Assembly: GCF_016117655.1 (NCBI RefSeq)
Contig: NZ_CP064936.1
Coordinates: forward strand, 1,922,001-1,986,000
Direction of reading: 5' to 3'
Source of the DNA: Treponema peruense
GTDB lineage: Bacteria > Spirochaetota > Spirochaetia > Treponematales > Treponemataceae
DNA: 64,000 nucleotides
The first letter of the stretch is position 1. The number at the start of each line of letters is the position of its first letter. The translations under genes were made by a program, and so were the position numbers. This document shows, in pieces, positions 23,767 to 31,859 of the stretch. The notes beneath the pieces were generated by a model that saw only the letters and a list, made by a program, of their open reading frames with translations, made no database searches and was not told the origin of the DNA.

Positions 23767-24654
23767 TTATTTTCCTTCAGCCAAAGAAATATTTTCTGCT
23801 GCTTCAAGCGTATTGTAAATAAGCATTGCAATTGTCATGGGTCCTACTCCTCCCGGAACAGGTGTAATATAACCGGCAACTTCCTTTACACTGTCATAGT
23901 CAACGTCGCCAATCAGCCTGAACCCGGATTTTTTAGAAGAATCGGGAATGCGGTTAACACCGACGTCAATTACTGCAGCACCGCTTTTTACCATATCTGC
24001 AGTTACCGTATGCGGATGGCCTGAAGCGACAATAAGAATATCAGCTTTTTTTGTATACTCTGCAAGATTTTTTGTACCGGTATGGCAGACTGTAACAGTC
24101 GCGTTGTATTCACGGCGCAAAAGAAGAAGAGCCATAGGTTTTCCTACAATATTACTGCGGCCAATAACAACCGTATTTGCACCGTCTGTCGCAACACCCG
24201 CTTTTTTAAGAAGAACTGCAATTCCGTGCGGTGTACAGGGAAGAAATCCTTTTTCACCTGAAAGAAGTTTTCCTACGTTAACCGGGTGGAATCCGTCAAC
24301 ATCTTTTTCGGGAGAAATTGCGTTTGTTACCTTTTTTTCATCAATATGCTTCGGAAGGGGAAGCTGAACAAGTATTCCGTGTACAGAAGAATCTTCGTTA
24401 AGCTCATGAATCAAATCCAGAACCTGCTGTTCCGTAGCTGTTTCGGGAAGAAGAACACTTTTGTCGGCCATTCCGGCTGCAGCCAGAGCCTTGCGCTTAC
24501 CTGTAACATAACTTACACTTGCAGGATTTTCCCCAACAAGAATAACGGCCAGACACGGAACAATTCCGCGCGACTTAAGTCCTTCCACTTTTTTTGCAAC
24601 ATCTGCCTTCACTTCTTCGGCAACAGCTTTTCCGTCAATCACAATAGCGCTCAT
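23767..24654 (-). CDS. folD: Methylenetetrahydrofolate dehydrogenase/cyclohydrolase
   Basis: A 295-residue bifunctional enzyme that interconverts 5,10-methylene-THF and 10-formyl-THF. The catalytic Y49 and K53 lie in [11 protein letters not shown]. Other family motifs are [25 protein letters not shown], the NADP-binding [13 protein letters not shown] and [11 protein letters not shown]. First gene of a folD-folE2-miaB operon; GAAGG lies before the ATG. Its product is the direct partner of glyA in one-carbon metabolism, though glyA is 17 kb away. Confidence 0.96.
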   Translation of the reverse strand: MSAIVIDGKAVAEEVKADVAKKVEGLKSRGIVPCLAVILVGENPASVSYVTGKRKALAAAGMADKSVLLPETATEQQVLDLIHELNEDSSVHGILVQLPLPKHIDEKKVTNAISPEKDVDGFHPVNVGKLLSGEKGFLPCTPHGIAVLLKKAGVATDGANTVVIGRSNIVGKPMALLLLRREYNATVTVCHTGTKNLAEYTKKADILIVASGHPHTVTADMVKSGAAVIDVGVNRIPDSSKKSGFRLIGDVDYDSVKEVAGYITPVPGGVGPMTIAMLIYNTLEAAENISLAEGK

Positions 24655-24688
24655 AATGTAACCTTCCGTTGAATAAGTTTTTTATAGG

Positions 24689-24717
24689 TTGAAAAAACAC
24701 AGCAATTTAACTATAAT
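24689..24717 (+). promoter_or_regulatory. Promoter of the outer-membrane protein/lipoprotein/rarA group
   Basis: TTGAAA (24689-24694), a 17-nt spacer and TATAAT (24712-24717), followed by a leader of about 57 nt and GAGG just before the ATG at 24781. Confidence 0.75.
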
Positions 24718-24780
24718 TGGGAATTGTACAAAATTTTCAAATAAATTGCCATAGCGCGTGTTTTAATAAAGTGAGGACTT

Positions 24781-25404
24781 ATGAAAAGACTTCCGGCTCT
24801 TGCCTGCATGATGATTCTTTGCCTGGCACCAATTGCAGCCCAGAACGATACCACAGAAGAAGAACAGGATATTCAGGTTTTTAACACAGATATGATTCAG
24901 GAAGGTGACCAGAACATACGCATTTCTCTTGCACCGTCATTCCCGCTTAACTTTCCAGACTTTCCCAGCCTGTTTATGAAAGACAGGCACCAGCTTAGCA
25001 TAGGCGGAATAGGCTCGCTCGGATACCACTATTTTCTGAACAGCCTTTTTGCAGTTGGTGTAGACATAGGATTCGGCTTTAACGTAACAATAGGAAGCCG
25101 TGTACTCAATTATGTACCTTTCCTGGCATCGTTTACTTTCCAGCCCACAGCCGGAAAATTCGAATTTCCCATAAGCATGAACGTCGGTTTTGCGTGGGAA
25201 TCGTACAGCAACTACAATTACTTTCCTGGACTTATCCTTAAACCCGAAGCAGGTGTTCACTACAGGCTTACCAGCGGCTGGTCACTGGGACTTGAAGTTG
25301 CGTACATGTTTATGCCGCAGTTTAACAAACTTTACGACAGCAGCAGGGAAAACTTCTACGGACAGTTTCTTACCTCTTCCATCGTGGCACGCTATTACTT
25401 CTAA
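24781..25404 (+). CDS. Small outer-membrane beta-barrel protein
   Basis: A 207-residue protein with a signal peptide ending near APIAAQ (residues 1-20). From residue 60 onward alternating hydrophobic beta strands are rich in Y, F and G (for example GYHYFLNSLFAVGVDIGFGF), and the chain ends in ARYYF; a terminal phenylalanine is the usual BAM recognition signal. The size suggests an 8-10 stranded barrel, similar to small OmpW- or OmpA-like barrels in treponemes. The function is not visible. It is followed by a lipoprotein gene after 23 nt. Confidence 0.75.
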   Translation: MKRLPALACMMILCLAPIAAQNDTTEEEQDIQVFNTDMIQEGDQNIRISLAPSFPLNFPDFPSLFMKDRHQLSIGGIGSLGYHYFLNSLFAVGVDIGFGFNVTIGSRVLNYVPFLASFTFQPTAGKFEFPISMNVGFAWESYSNYNYFPGLILKPEAGVHYRLTSGWSLGLEVAYMFMPQFNKLYDSSRENFYGQFLTSSIVARYYF

Positions 25405-25427
25405 TTTTGCATAACGGAACAATTTAT

Positions 25428-26714
25428 ATGAAAAAGACATTCGGAAAAACGCTTGTAAAAATACTTTCAGTAGCAGTCTGTTCGTGTGCAGTTCTTTCGA
25501 TGAACTCCTGTCACGACCCTATTTTTGAAAAAATCAATGAAGAAGTTGCCCTTGAAAAACTGGGAATCAACGGTGACGTTATGTCATTTACCAGATTCGG
25601 CGACTACATTTACCTGTCAAACGGTCGCGTTTACTACAAAACCGGCAAGTCATCCGCAAAAACAGGAGAACTGAACGGACAGTGGGACCGCGCAACCCTT
25701 CCCCTTACAGAAAGCAATGACGGCTATGAAGTCCCGGCTCTTACCATGTACCTGGCTTCTGACAGCACCACACTTTATGCACTTACATACATGTGGAAAG
25801 AAGACACCAGCGACGGCGACCAGCTTGTTGACGAAATACATCTTTTTGCAACCACAGACAAAGATCCTTCTGACGGAACAGACTGGAGAGAAGTGTATTT
25901 GTCCTCTATTATAACAGGCACAACCAGCAAAGACCCGTACAGCGCCATACGCGTTATCTTTGATAATCAGGCTTATGCAGAATCAGAAAGAAAAGCCTAT
26001 GTAAATGTATACAGCAAAGAAAAAAGCGCATACACAATTTACAGACTCAACGGAACAGAAACTCCGACAATGGTTACCGAAGGCTACAAACTCAACGGAA
26101 CAGCCACTCCGGACGCAATTACCGCAGAAACAGACATGAGCACAGTATGTTCTACTACAACCTACAGCGGAACAGACTTTTTTGCAAACTACCATGCACT
26201 TGCTTCTACAGCCAACGGAATCTACTATTCCACAAGCGCAACATCATCTGCATACACAAGTTCGGCAAACCTTTCGGGAAGCGCAACGCTCCACTTTGGC
26301 AAGTCTTTTAACAACGGAACATTCACCACTCATACATCAAATGACCTTGGAGCTGGAAGCATACTTTCAATTGCGCCTGCAGCCAATGCACTTCTTTTGG
26401 GAACATCATCAGGACTTGGCCGCGTAAATATCTCTACCGACGGAACACCTGAGTCATCTTCTTCTGACTTCAGCAGCAACGGTGACTCGATAATTTCTGA
26501 ATACGTATTCAAAGTATTTGTCCTTGACCCTTCAAAACAGGAAGACACCGCTTCTAACGAAAACGGAACAGACGAATATGCTGCTTCTACAATTTACGGT
26601 TCAATCAGGGGAAGTTCAGACACATTCTCTGAAACAGGACTTTACGCCTACTACCCGTCACGCCATAAATGGAACAGGGACGGAACATCAGACACTTCAT
26701 CAGGCGGAAACTGA
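25428..26714 (+). CDS. Putative lipoprotein, beta-propeller-like
   Basis: A 428-residue secreted protein. The N-terminus MKKTFGKTLVKILSVAVCSC leads into SMNSCHDP, a relaxed spirochaetal lipobox with C as the likely acylated residue at about 33. The rest is rich in S, T, Y, G and N, with repeated short beta-type stretches such as GDYIYLSNGRVYYKTG and ANGIYYSTSATSSAY, suggesting a propeller or repeated blade structure. No enzymatic motif is seen. I chose the ATG at 25428 because the signal sequence starts there; an in-frame upstream start would put unrelated residues in front of it. A paired role with the adjacent barrel is possible but unproven. Confidence 0.7.
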   Translation: MKKTFGKTLVKILSVAVCSCAVLSMNSCHDPIFEKINEEVALEKLGINGDVMSFTRFGDYIYLSNGRVYYKTGKSSAKTGELNGQWDRATLPLTESNDGYEVPALTMYLASDSTTLYALTYMWKEDTSDGDQLVDEIHLFATTDKDPSDGTDWREVYLSSIITGTTSKDPYSAIRVIFDNQAYAESERKAYVNVYSKEKSAYTIYRLNGTETPTMVTEGYKLNGTATPDAITAETDMSTVCSTTTYSGTDFFANYHALASTANGIYYSTSATSSAYTSSANLSGSATLHFGKSFNNGTFTTHTSNDLGAGSILSIAPAANALLLGTSSGLGRVNISTDGTPESSSSDFSSNGDSIISEYVFKVFVLDPSKQEDTASNENGTDEYAASTIYGSIRGSSDTFSETGLYAYYPSRHKWNRDGTSDTSSGGN

Positions 26715-26720
26715 TTTTAA

Positions 26721-29156
26721 ATGCCGGATCTCTTTGACGAAAGCCAATTTTCGCATGAACCTCTTGCCGCAAGGATGAGACCAAGAACACTGGACGAATA
26801 CATCGGACAGGATCATATAGTAGGCAAAGGCAGACTTCTCAGAAGGGCAATTGCGGCAGACCAGCTTACTTCCGTTATTTTTTACGGACCGCCGGGAACA
26901 GGAAAGACAACTCTTGCCCGTGTAATAGCAAACCACACGCAGTCCAATTTCATAACACTCAATGCTGTTCTTACCGGTGTTGCAGACATCAGAAAATCAA
27001 TATCTGAAGCAGAAACCCAGAAGAACATGTATTCCAGAAAGACAATTCTCTTTGTAGATGAAGTTCACCGCTGGAACAAAAGCCAGCAGGACGCCCTTCT
27101 TCCGTGGGTAGAAAATGGAACAATAATTCTCATAGGCGCCACTACCGAAAACCCGTTTTTTGAAGTAAACAAAGCCCTTGTAAGCAGAAGCCGCGTTTTT
27201 CAGCTTAAGCCGCTCACAAAAGACGACCTTATGCACGCCGCGCACCAGGCTCTTGACGACACAGAACGCGGTTACGGACACTGGAAAGTACAGTTCGAAG
27301 AAGGTGCGCTGGAACATCTTGTAGAAACCGCCAACGGAGATGCCCGTTCGCTCCTTAACGCGCTGGAACTCGCCGTCGAAACTACCCCTGAAAAATGGAA
27401 TCCTTCGGCAACACCGCCTGTTCCGTCCTACGGAAGTACAATTTACATAAGCCGCGAAACTGCAGAAGAATCCATTCAAAAGAAAGTAGTTCTTTACGAC
27501 CGCGACGGCGACTACCACTACGACATAATTTCTGCATTTATAAAAAGCCTGCGCGGAAGAGACCCCGATGCTGCCTGTTACTGGCTTGCAAGAATGGTAA
27601 AAGCAGGCGAAGACCCGGACTTTATTTTCAGAAGAATGCTTATAAGTGCCTGTGAAGATACAGGACTTGCAGACCCGCATGCAATAGAAGTTGTAGAAAG
27701 TTGTGCGGCAGCCTTTGACCGTGTAGGAATGCCTGAAGGACGGTATTTTCTGGCACACGCAGCCCTTTACCTGGCAACGGCACCAAAATCAAACAGTTCC
27801 ATGGCTTTTTTTGACGCGCTTCATTCCGTAGAACAGGAAGACGCAGATGTTCCCAACCACCTCAAGGATTCCAGCCGCGATGCAGAAGGTTTTGGACACG
27901 GAGCCGGCTATATGTACCCGCATGCTTACAGGGACCACTGGGTTGCCCAGCAGTATCTTCCCGATGCCCTTGTAGGAAAAGTCTTTTACAATCCTTCTGA
28001 CCAAGGTTACGAAAACAAAATAAAATCAGAAGTACTTTCCAGACGCGAACTTCAGATTTCGGCAATTCTTGAAAACCAGGGAATAAGCGGTGCAAAAGTA
28101 AACCCCGTTTCGCAATGGTGGATGGACGAACATTTTAACTTACCTGCACAAAAAGAAGAAAATCTTACATTCAGCCCGGCTGACGGAACAAAAAATGCAG
28201 TTCTGGACAGAGCCGACCGTTCATGGAAGGCAAGGCTTGACTCCAACAGGGCGCAGACACTTCTTCAAATAAGAAACGATATGGAAGAAACTGCCGGTAT
28301 TTTAAGGCACCACCGCTCACTTATCTGGAATGCAGATGATGCACTTTTACTTTTTGACATAACAAGAAAAGCCCCCGAAGGACTTACATGCGGACTCTGC
28401 CGTACAAAAAACGGTTTTGACACGCTCATTCAGTATTCAAAAACGCTTGCAGAACTCGATAAACCGCAGCTTGCACTTATTGAGCCTGATAATTCCACTC
28501 TGTTTTTCTCAAAGAACAGTTTTTTGAAGTCTTCACGCAGTTTTGGTGACATTGTATTTGACAGAATTTTCTTCAGAGACATTATTTCCTCTGTGGAAGA
28601 CATACAGAATTTTGCAGAGGCAATAGACAAAACCTTTTCGGAAACAGAAAATCCAAACCGCGACATAGCTTTTGGCCAAGATGACACACTTAACAAAGAT
28701 ACGCCCGCACTTCTTTCAAAAAATGCACAAATCATTCTCTCACAGCGAATTCCGTGCGCAGGTCAGCACATAAGCGAACTTTTGCTTGAACAAAAAAAGT
28801 ATGACGAGCAGACAGTGCAGATTCTGAATAAAATGGAAAAGGCTGAATCTGATTTCTTTTCAAACCCGGCAAATCCTCTTTTTAACTGGAACGAAGAAAC
28901 GGCAGCCAAAGTTTTTGCAAAACACAGTCTTGCGTGCTCATACAAAAGCACTGTAATTACAGAAAAACGCAGAATCTCTGAAAACGAAATAAACCGCTGG
29001 TTCAACACAACAGAATCTTCTTACGGAGCAGCAGTTGCACATGAAATCGGTGCCCAAAATGCAGCAAAAGTAGCAGAACTTCTGAAAGCTGCCGCAAAAG
29101 ACACACTTTTTTCATGGAAAACACGGAATGTTATCTTTAAAATTACAAAGGCATAA
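26721..29156 (+). CDS. rarA: RarA/MgsA recombination ATPase fused to a second domain
   Basis: An 811-residue protein. Residues 1 to about 450 are the AAA+ clamp-loader-like ATPase RarA (MgsA/WRNIP1): Walker A GPPGTGKT (56-63), Walker B ILFVDEVH (109-116), sensor [13 protein letters not shown], and the C-terminal [15 protein letters not shown] motif. RarA acts at stalled replication forks. A further ~350 residues follow, absent from the usual 430-450-residue enzyme. This part contains alternating helices and strands ([29 protein letters not shown]) reminiscent of a degenerate Rossmann methyltransferase, but no clear SAM-binding glycine motif. It starts 6 nt after the lipoprotein stop. Confidence 0.88.
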   Translation: MPDLFDESQFSHEPLAARMRPRTLDEYIGQDHIVGKGRLLRRAIAADQLTSVIFYGPPGTGKTTLARVIANHTQSNFITLNAVLTGVADIRKSISEAETQKNMYSRKTILFVDEVHRWNKSQQDALLPWVENGTIILIGATTENPFFEVNKALVSRSRVFQLKPLTKDDLMHAAHQALDDTERGYGHWKVQFEEGALEHLVETANGDARSLLNALELAVETTPEKWNPSATPPVPSYGSTIYISRETAEESIQKKVVLYDRDGDYHYDIISAFIKSLRGRDPDAACYWLARMVKAGEDPDFIFRRMLISACEDTGLADPHAIEVVESCAAAFDRVGMPEGRYFLAHAALYLATAPKSNSSMAFFDALHSVEQEDADVPNHLKDSSRDAEGFGHGAGYMYPHAYRDHWVAQQYLPDALVGKVFYNPSDQGYENKIKSEVLSRRELQISAILENQGISGAKVNPVSQWWMDEHFNLPAQKEENLTFSPADGTKNAVLDRADRSWKARLDSNRAQTLLQIRNDMEETAGILRHHRSLIWNADDALLLFDITRKAPEGLTCGLCRTKNGFDTLIQYSKTLAELDKPQLALIEPDNSTLFFSKNSFLKSSRSFGDIVFDRIFFRDIISSVEDIQNFAEAIDKTFSETENPNRDIAFGQDDTLNKDTPALLSKNAQIILSQRIPCAGQHISELLLEQKKYDEQTVQILNKMEKAESDFFSNPANPLFNWNEETAAKVFAKHSLACSYKSTVITEKRRISENEINRWFNTTESSYGAAVAHEIGAQNAAKVAELLKAAAKDTLFSWKTRNVIFKITKA

Positions 29157-29164
29157 ACTTTCTC

Positions 29165-29193
29165 TTGAGGATTCGCTGAATTCGTTGTAAAAT
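29165..29193 (+). promoter_or_regulatory. Promoter of adk
   Basis: TTGAGG (29165-29170), a 17-nt spacer and TAAAAT (29188-29193), followed by a leader of about 60 nt and GGAGG (29247-29251). Confidence 0.65.
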
Positions 29194-29260
29194 AGAATAC
29201 GGGTGCTTTCTTAAATAAAAGTTTTTGAAGTTTCCCTATATTTTCTGGAGGATTAAAAAA

Positions 29261-29893
29261 ATGAATTTTATTTTTCTCGGACCACCGGGAGCCGGTAAAG
29301 GAACACTTGCTGCACAGGTTGCAGAAGAATACGGAATTCCGCACATTTCTACAGGTGATATTTTCAGAGCTGCCATCAAAAACCAGACACCGCTCGGAGT
29401 AAAAGTAAAGGCTATCATTGATGCCGGCGGACTTGTAAGCGATGAGATTACATGCGAACTTGTAGATGAAAGACTCAAGAAAGATGACTGCAAAAAAGGA
29501 TTTATTCTTGACGGATTCCCCCGCACTATTCCGCAGGCAGAAGCTTTGGAAAAGATTTGCCCGGATGTTCAGGTTGTAAATTTCGAAGTAAACAATGACC
29601 TTATCATTGCACGCCTAAGCAACCGCCGTGTATGCAAAAGTTGCGGTCAGAACTACAACGTAAAGTTCCTTCCGCCAAAGACAGAAGGAATCTGCGACAA
29701 ATGCGGTGGCGAACTCTACACCCGTGATGATGACAAGCTTGAGTCAATCACTCACAGACTTGAAGTTTACAGAGAGCAGACAGAGCCTCTTATTAACTTC
29801 TACAGAAACATCAACAAGCTTACTGACATAGACAGCGCAAGAGATTCTTCACTTGTACTCGTTGACTTCAAAAAGCTTTTCCCCGCAAAATAG
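29261..29893 (+). CDS. adk: Adenylate kinase with zinc-binding lid
   Basis: A 210-residue enzyme that balances ATP, ADP and AMP. The P-loop is GPPGAGKG (7-14), the AMP-binding segment STGDIFRAA (30-38), and the DGFPRT motif at 84-89. The LID carries a four-cysteine zinc site: C125, C128, C145 and C148, as in many Gram-positive and spirochaetal enzymes. The start at 29261 is set by GGAGG 9 nt upstream and because the sequence then begins with the canonical MNFIFLGPPG; the upstream in-frame start at 29225 has neither. Confidence 0.96.
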   Translation: MNFIFLGPPGAGKGTLAAQVAEEYGIPHISTGDIFRAAIKNQTPLGVKVKAIIDAGGLVSDEITCELVDERLKKDDCKKGFILDGFPRTIPQAEALEKICPDVQVVNFEVNNDLIIARLSNRRVCKSCGQNYNVKFLPPKTEGICDKCGGELYTRDDDKLESITHRLEVYREQTEPLINFYRNINKLTDIDSARDSSLVLVDFKKLFPAK

Positions 29894-29898
29894 TTTTA

Positions 29899-29927
29899 CG
29901 CGGGAACAATAATTTTCTGTTCCCGCG
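29899..29927 (+). terminator. Hairpin between adk and carD
   Basis: A 10-bp stem, CGCGGGAACA (29899-29908) with TGTTCCCGCG (29918-29927). It is GC-rich but lacks a U run on the plus strand, so it may be a weak terminator or attenuator. Confidence 0.45.
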
Positions 29928-29957
29928 CACAAACAAAAATCCTGCTGACCATTTCAA

Positions 29958-29986
29958 TTGAAACAAATGGTTTTTTATGCTATAAT
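29958..29986 (+). promoter_or_regulatory. Near-consensus promoter of carD, 6 nt from the start codon
   Basis: TTGAAA (29958-29963), a 17-nt spacer and TATAAT (29981-29986). The ATG begins at 29993, only 6 nt downstream, so the message should be leaderless. Confidence 0.75.
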
Positions 29987-29992
29987 ATCCTT

Positions 29993-30637
29993 ATGTCAAA
30001 ACCAAAGACCGATTTTACAGTGAACCAAAAAATAGTTTACCCTAGCCAGGGTGTCGGTAAAATCACTGAAATTTTCAAGAAAGAATTCAACGGCGAGATG
30101 ACTTATTACTATAAGATTTATCTCGATATCTCGGACATGTATGTCATGGTTCCGGTAGACAAAGCAGCCAATCTGGGTATCAGACCTATTGTTTCTGCAG
30201 AAGAAGCACAGAAGTCACTGGACCTTATAGGAGAAGACTTTGAGCCTCCTACTTCTGACTGGAAGTTGCGTTACCAGATGAACCTTGAACTTCTTAAAAA
30301 AGGTACAATCGAAGATATTGCAGCAATTGTACGCTGTCTGTACCACCGTTCAAAAGTCAAGGAACTTCCTATTCTTGAACGCAAGCTTTATGACAATGCA
30401 AAAAAACTTCTTGAAGATGAAATTGCCGAAGCACTCGGAATAACTTCAAAAGAAGTCGAAGTAATGCTTCATGCAAAACTTGAACCGCTTGGTCTTAAGA
30501 GTGAAAAAAAGCCTGTCTTTACAGAAGATGAAGACGAAGATGATGACGAATTCGGAAGCGACCTCGACAGCAAAGACAATGGCGATGACGAAGAAGACGA
30601 TTCAGACGGCGACGACATGGACGATGACGAAGACTGA
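29993..30637 (+). CDS. carD: CarD-family RNA polymerase-binding regulator with acidic tail
   Basis: A 214-residue protein. The N-terminal CarD_CdnL/TRCF RNA polymerase-interacting domain (about 8-75) starts VNQKIVYPSQGVGKITEIF, typical of the family. A helical domain (about 90-165) contacts promoter DNA. From about 175 the tail is almost all D and E (EDEDDDEFGSD...), unusual in CarD proteins. CarD binds the beta subunit and stabilises open promoter complexes. No Shine-Dalgarno precedes the ATG and the promoter is 6 nt away. The last 14 nt overlap the start of ispDF in another frame; the two are probably co-transcribed. Confidence 0.92.
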   Translation: MSKPKTDFTVNQKIVYPSQGVGKITEIFKKEFNGEMTYYYKIYLDISDMYVMVPVDKAANLGIRPIVSAEEAQKSLDLIGEDFEPPTSDWKLRYQMNLELLKKGTIEDIAAIVRCLYHRSKVKELPILERKLYDNAKKLLEDEIAEALGITSKEVEVMLHAKLEPLGLKSEKKPVFTEDEDEDDDEFGSDLDSKDNGDDEEDDSDGDDMDDDED

Positions 30638-31859
30638 CGCTTTGACAGATAAAATTGTTATACTTACTGCCGCCGGCTCTTCCACAAGGATGGGTACAGG
30701 TAAAAAGAAAGAATACCTTAAGTTGAACGGCGGCACAGTTCTTTCAAAGGCCGCCGCCTCTTTTCTAACGGCGGCTTTTTTTTCTATGCTTATTGTTACT
30801 GTTCCTGAGGGCGGCGAAAAGGATGCACGGGAAGCACTGTTTGCTGATGAAAGAATGCCGACACTACTTAAAAATACAAAACTTCTTTTTGTTGAAGGCG
30901 GCAAAACCCGTCAGGAATCTGTTTTCAATGCACTGACTGCCGCCGCCCGGTGTGTGCCCTTAAAGGAAGAAAAGCCGGTTGTTCTCATACACGATGCAGC
31001 ACGGCCTTTTGTTACTGAAAAAATCATTCAGGATACAATCAGTGCTGCACTTCTGTACGGGGCTGCAGTTCCCGCAATTGCAGCAGTTGATACGCAGAAA
31101 GAAATCTCCGAAAACGGCACAATCGCCCGTCACCTGCAGAGAAAAATGATTGTTGCAGTACAGACACCGCAGGCCTTTGAGCTTTACCCTCTTCTGGAAT
31201 GCCACAAAGCTGCATCCCTTACACAAAAAGAATATACCGATGACACAGAAATATGGGATGCATACCCGGAACTTAACGGAAAAAGAAGTGTGCGCGTAGT
31301 CGAAGGCGACCGTTGCAATTATAAAATAACATACGCAGAAGATTTGGAAAAAAACAGAAAAATGGTAAACACCACAATAAGAATCGGACTGGGAACCGAC
31401 CTTCACGCCCTGTCAGAAAACAGAAAACTTTTTCTTGGTGGAATAGAAATTCCTGCAGCAAAAGGAGAACTGGGCCATTCAGACGGAGACGCACTTCTTC
31501 ATGCAATTGCCGACGCACTTCTTGGAGCTTCAGGGCTCGGTGACATAGGCTCATATTTTCCGCCGGAAGAAAAAAAATGGAAAGATGCAGATTCACGCTT
31601 TCTTCTCAAGCAAATCTGGACTGATGTAAAAAAAGCCGGATGGTCACTCAATAACCTGGACTGTGTAATAGAAATTGAAAAGCCAAAAATTCTTCCATGG
31701 AGACAAAAAATAATCGCATCAATTGCAGAAATTCTTGAAACCGAAACTTCCAGGGTTTTCGTAAAAGCAAAGACGAATGAAAAACTCGATGCAGTAGGCT
31801 CGGAAAACGCCGTAAAAACCTACTGCACCTGTCTACTTATGCGCCAAGTTCAAGAATAA
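30624..31859 (+). CDS. ispDF: Bifunctional IspD-IspF isoprenoid enzyme
   Basis: A 411-residue fusion of two consecutive-family MEP-pathway enzymes. Residues 1-245 are IspD (MEP cytidylyltransferase), with VILTAAGSSTRMG and later VLIHDAARPFVTE, and ending with the VRVVEGDRCNYKIT segment. Residues from about 250 are IspF (MEcPP synthase), beginning RIGLGTDLHAL with the metal-binding DxH, then LGHSDGDALLHAIADALLGA, and ending with the KAKTNEKLDAVGS signature. The start is uncertain: ATG at 30624 overlaps carD by 14 nt; TTG at 30642 is an alternative. The C-terminal coding end overlaps the convergent coiled-coil gene by 23 nt. Confidence 0.94.
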   Translation: MTKTDALTDKIVILTAAGSSTRMGTGKKKEYLKLNGGTVLSKAAASFLTAAFFSMLIVTVPEGGEKDAREALFADERMPTLLKNTKLLFVEGGKTRQESVFNALTAAARCVPLKEEKPVVLIHDAARPFVTEKIIQDTISAALLYGAAVPAIAAVDTQKEISENGTIARHLQRKMIVAVQTPQAFELYPLLECHKAASLTQKEYTDDTEIWDAYPELNGKRSVRVVEGDRCNYKITYAEDLEKNRKMVNTTIRIGLGTDLHALSENRKLFLGGIEIPAAKGELGHSDGDALLHAIADALLGASGLGDIGSYFPPEEKKWKDADSRFLLKQIWTDVKKAGWSLNNLDCVIEIEKPKILPWRQKIIASIAEILETETSRVFVKAKTNEKLDAVGSENAVKTYCTCLLMRQVQE

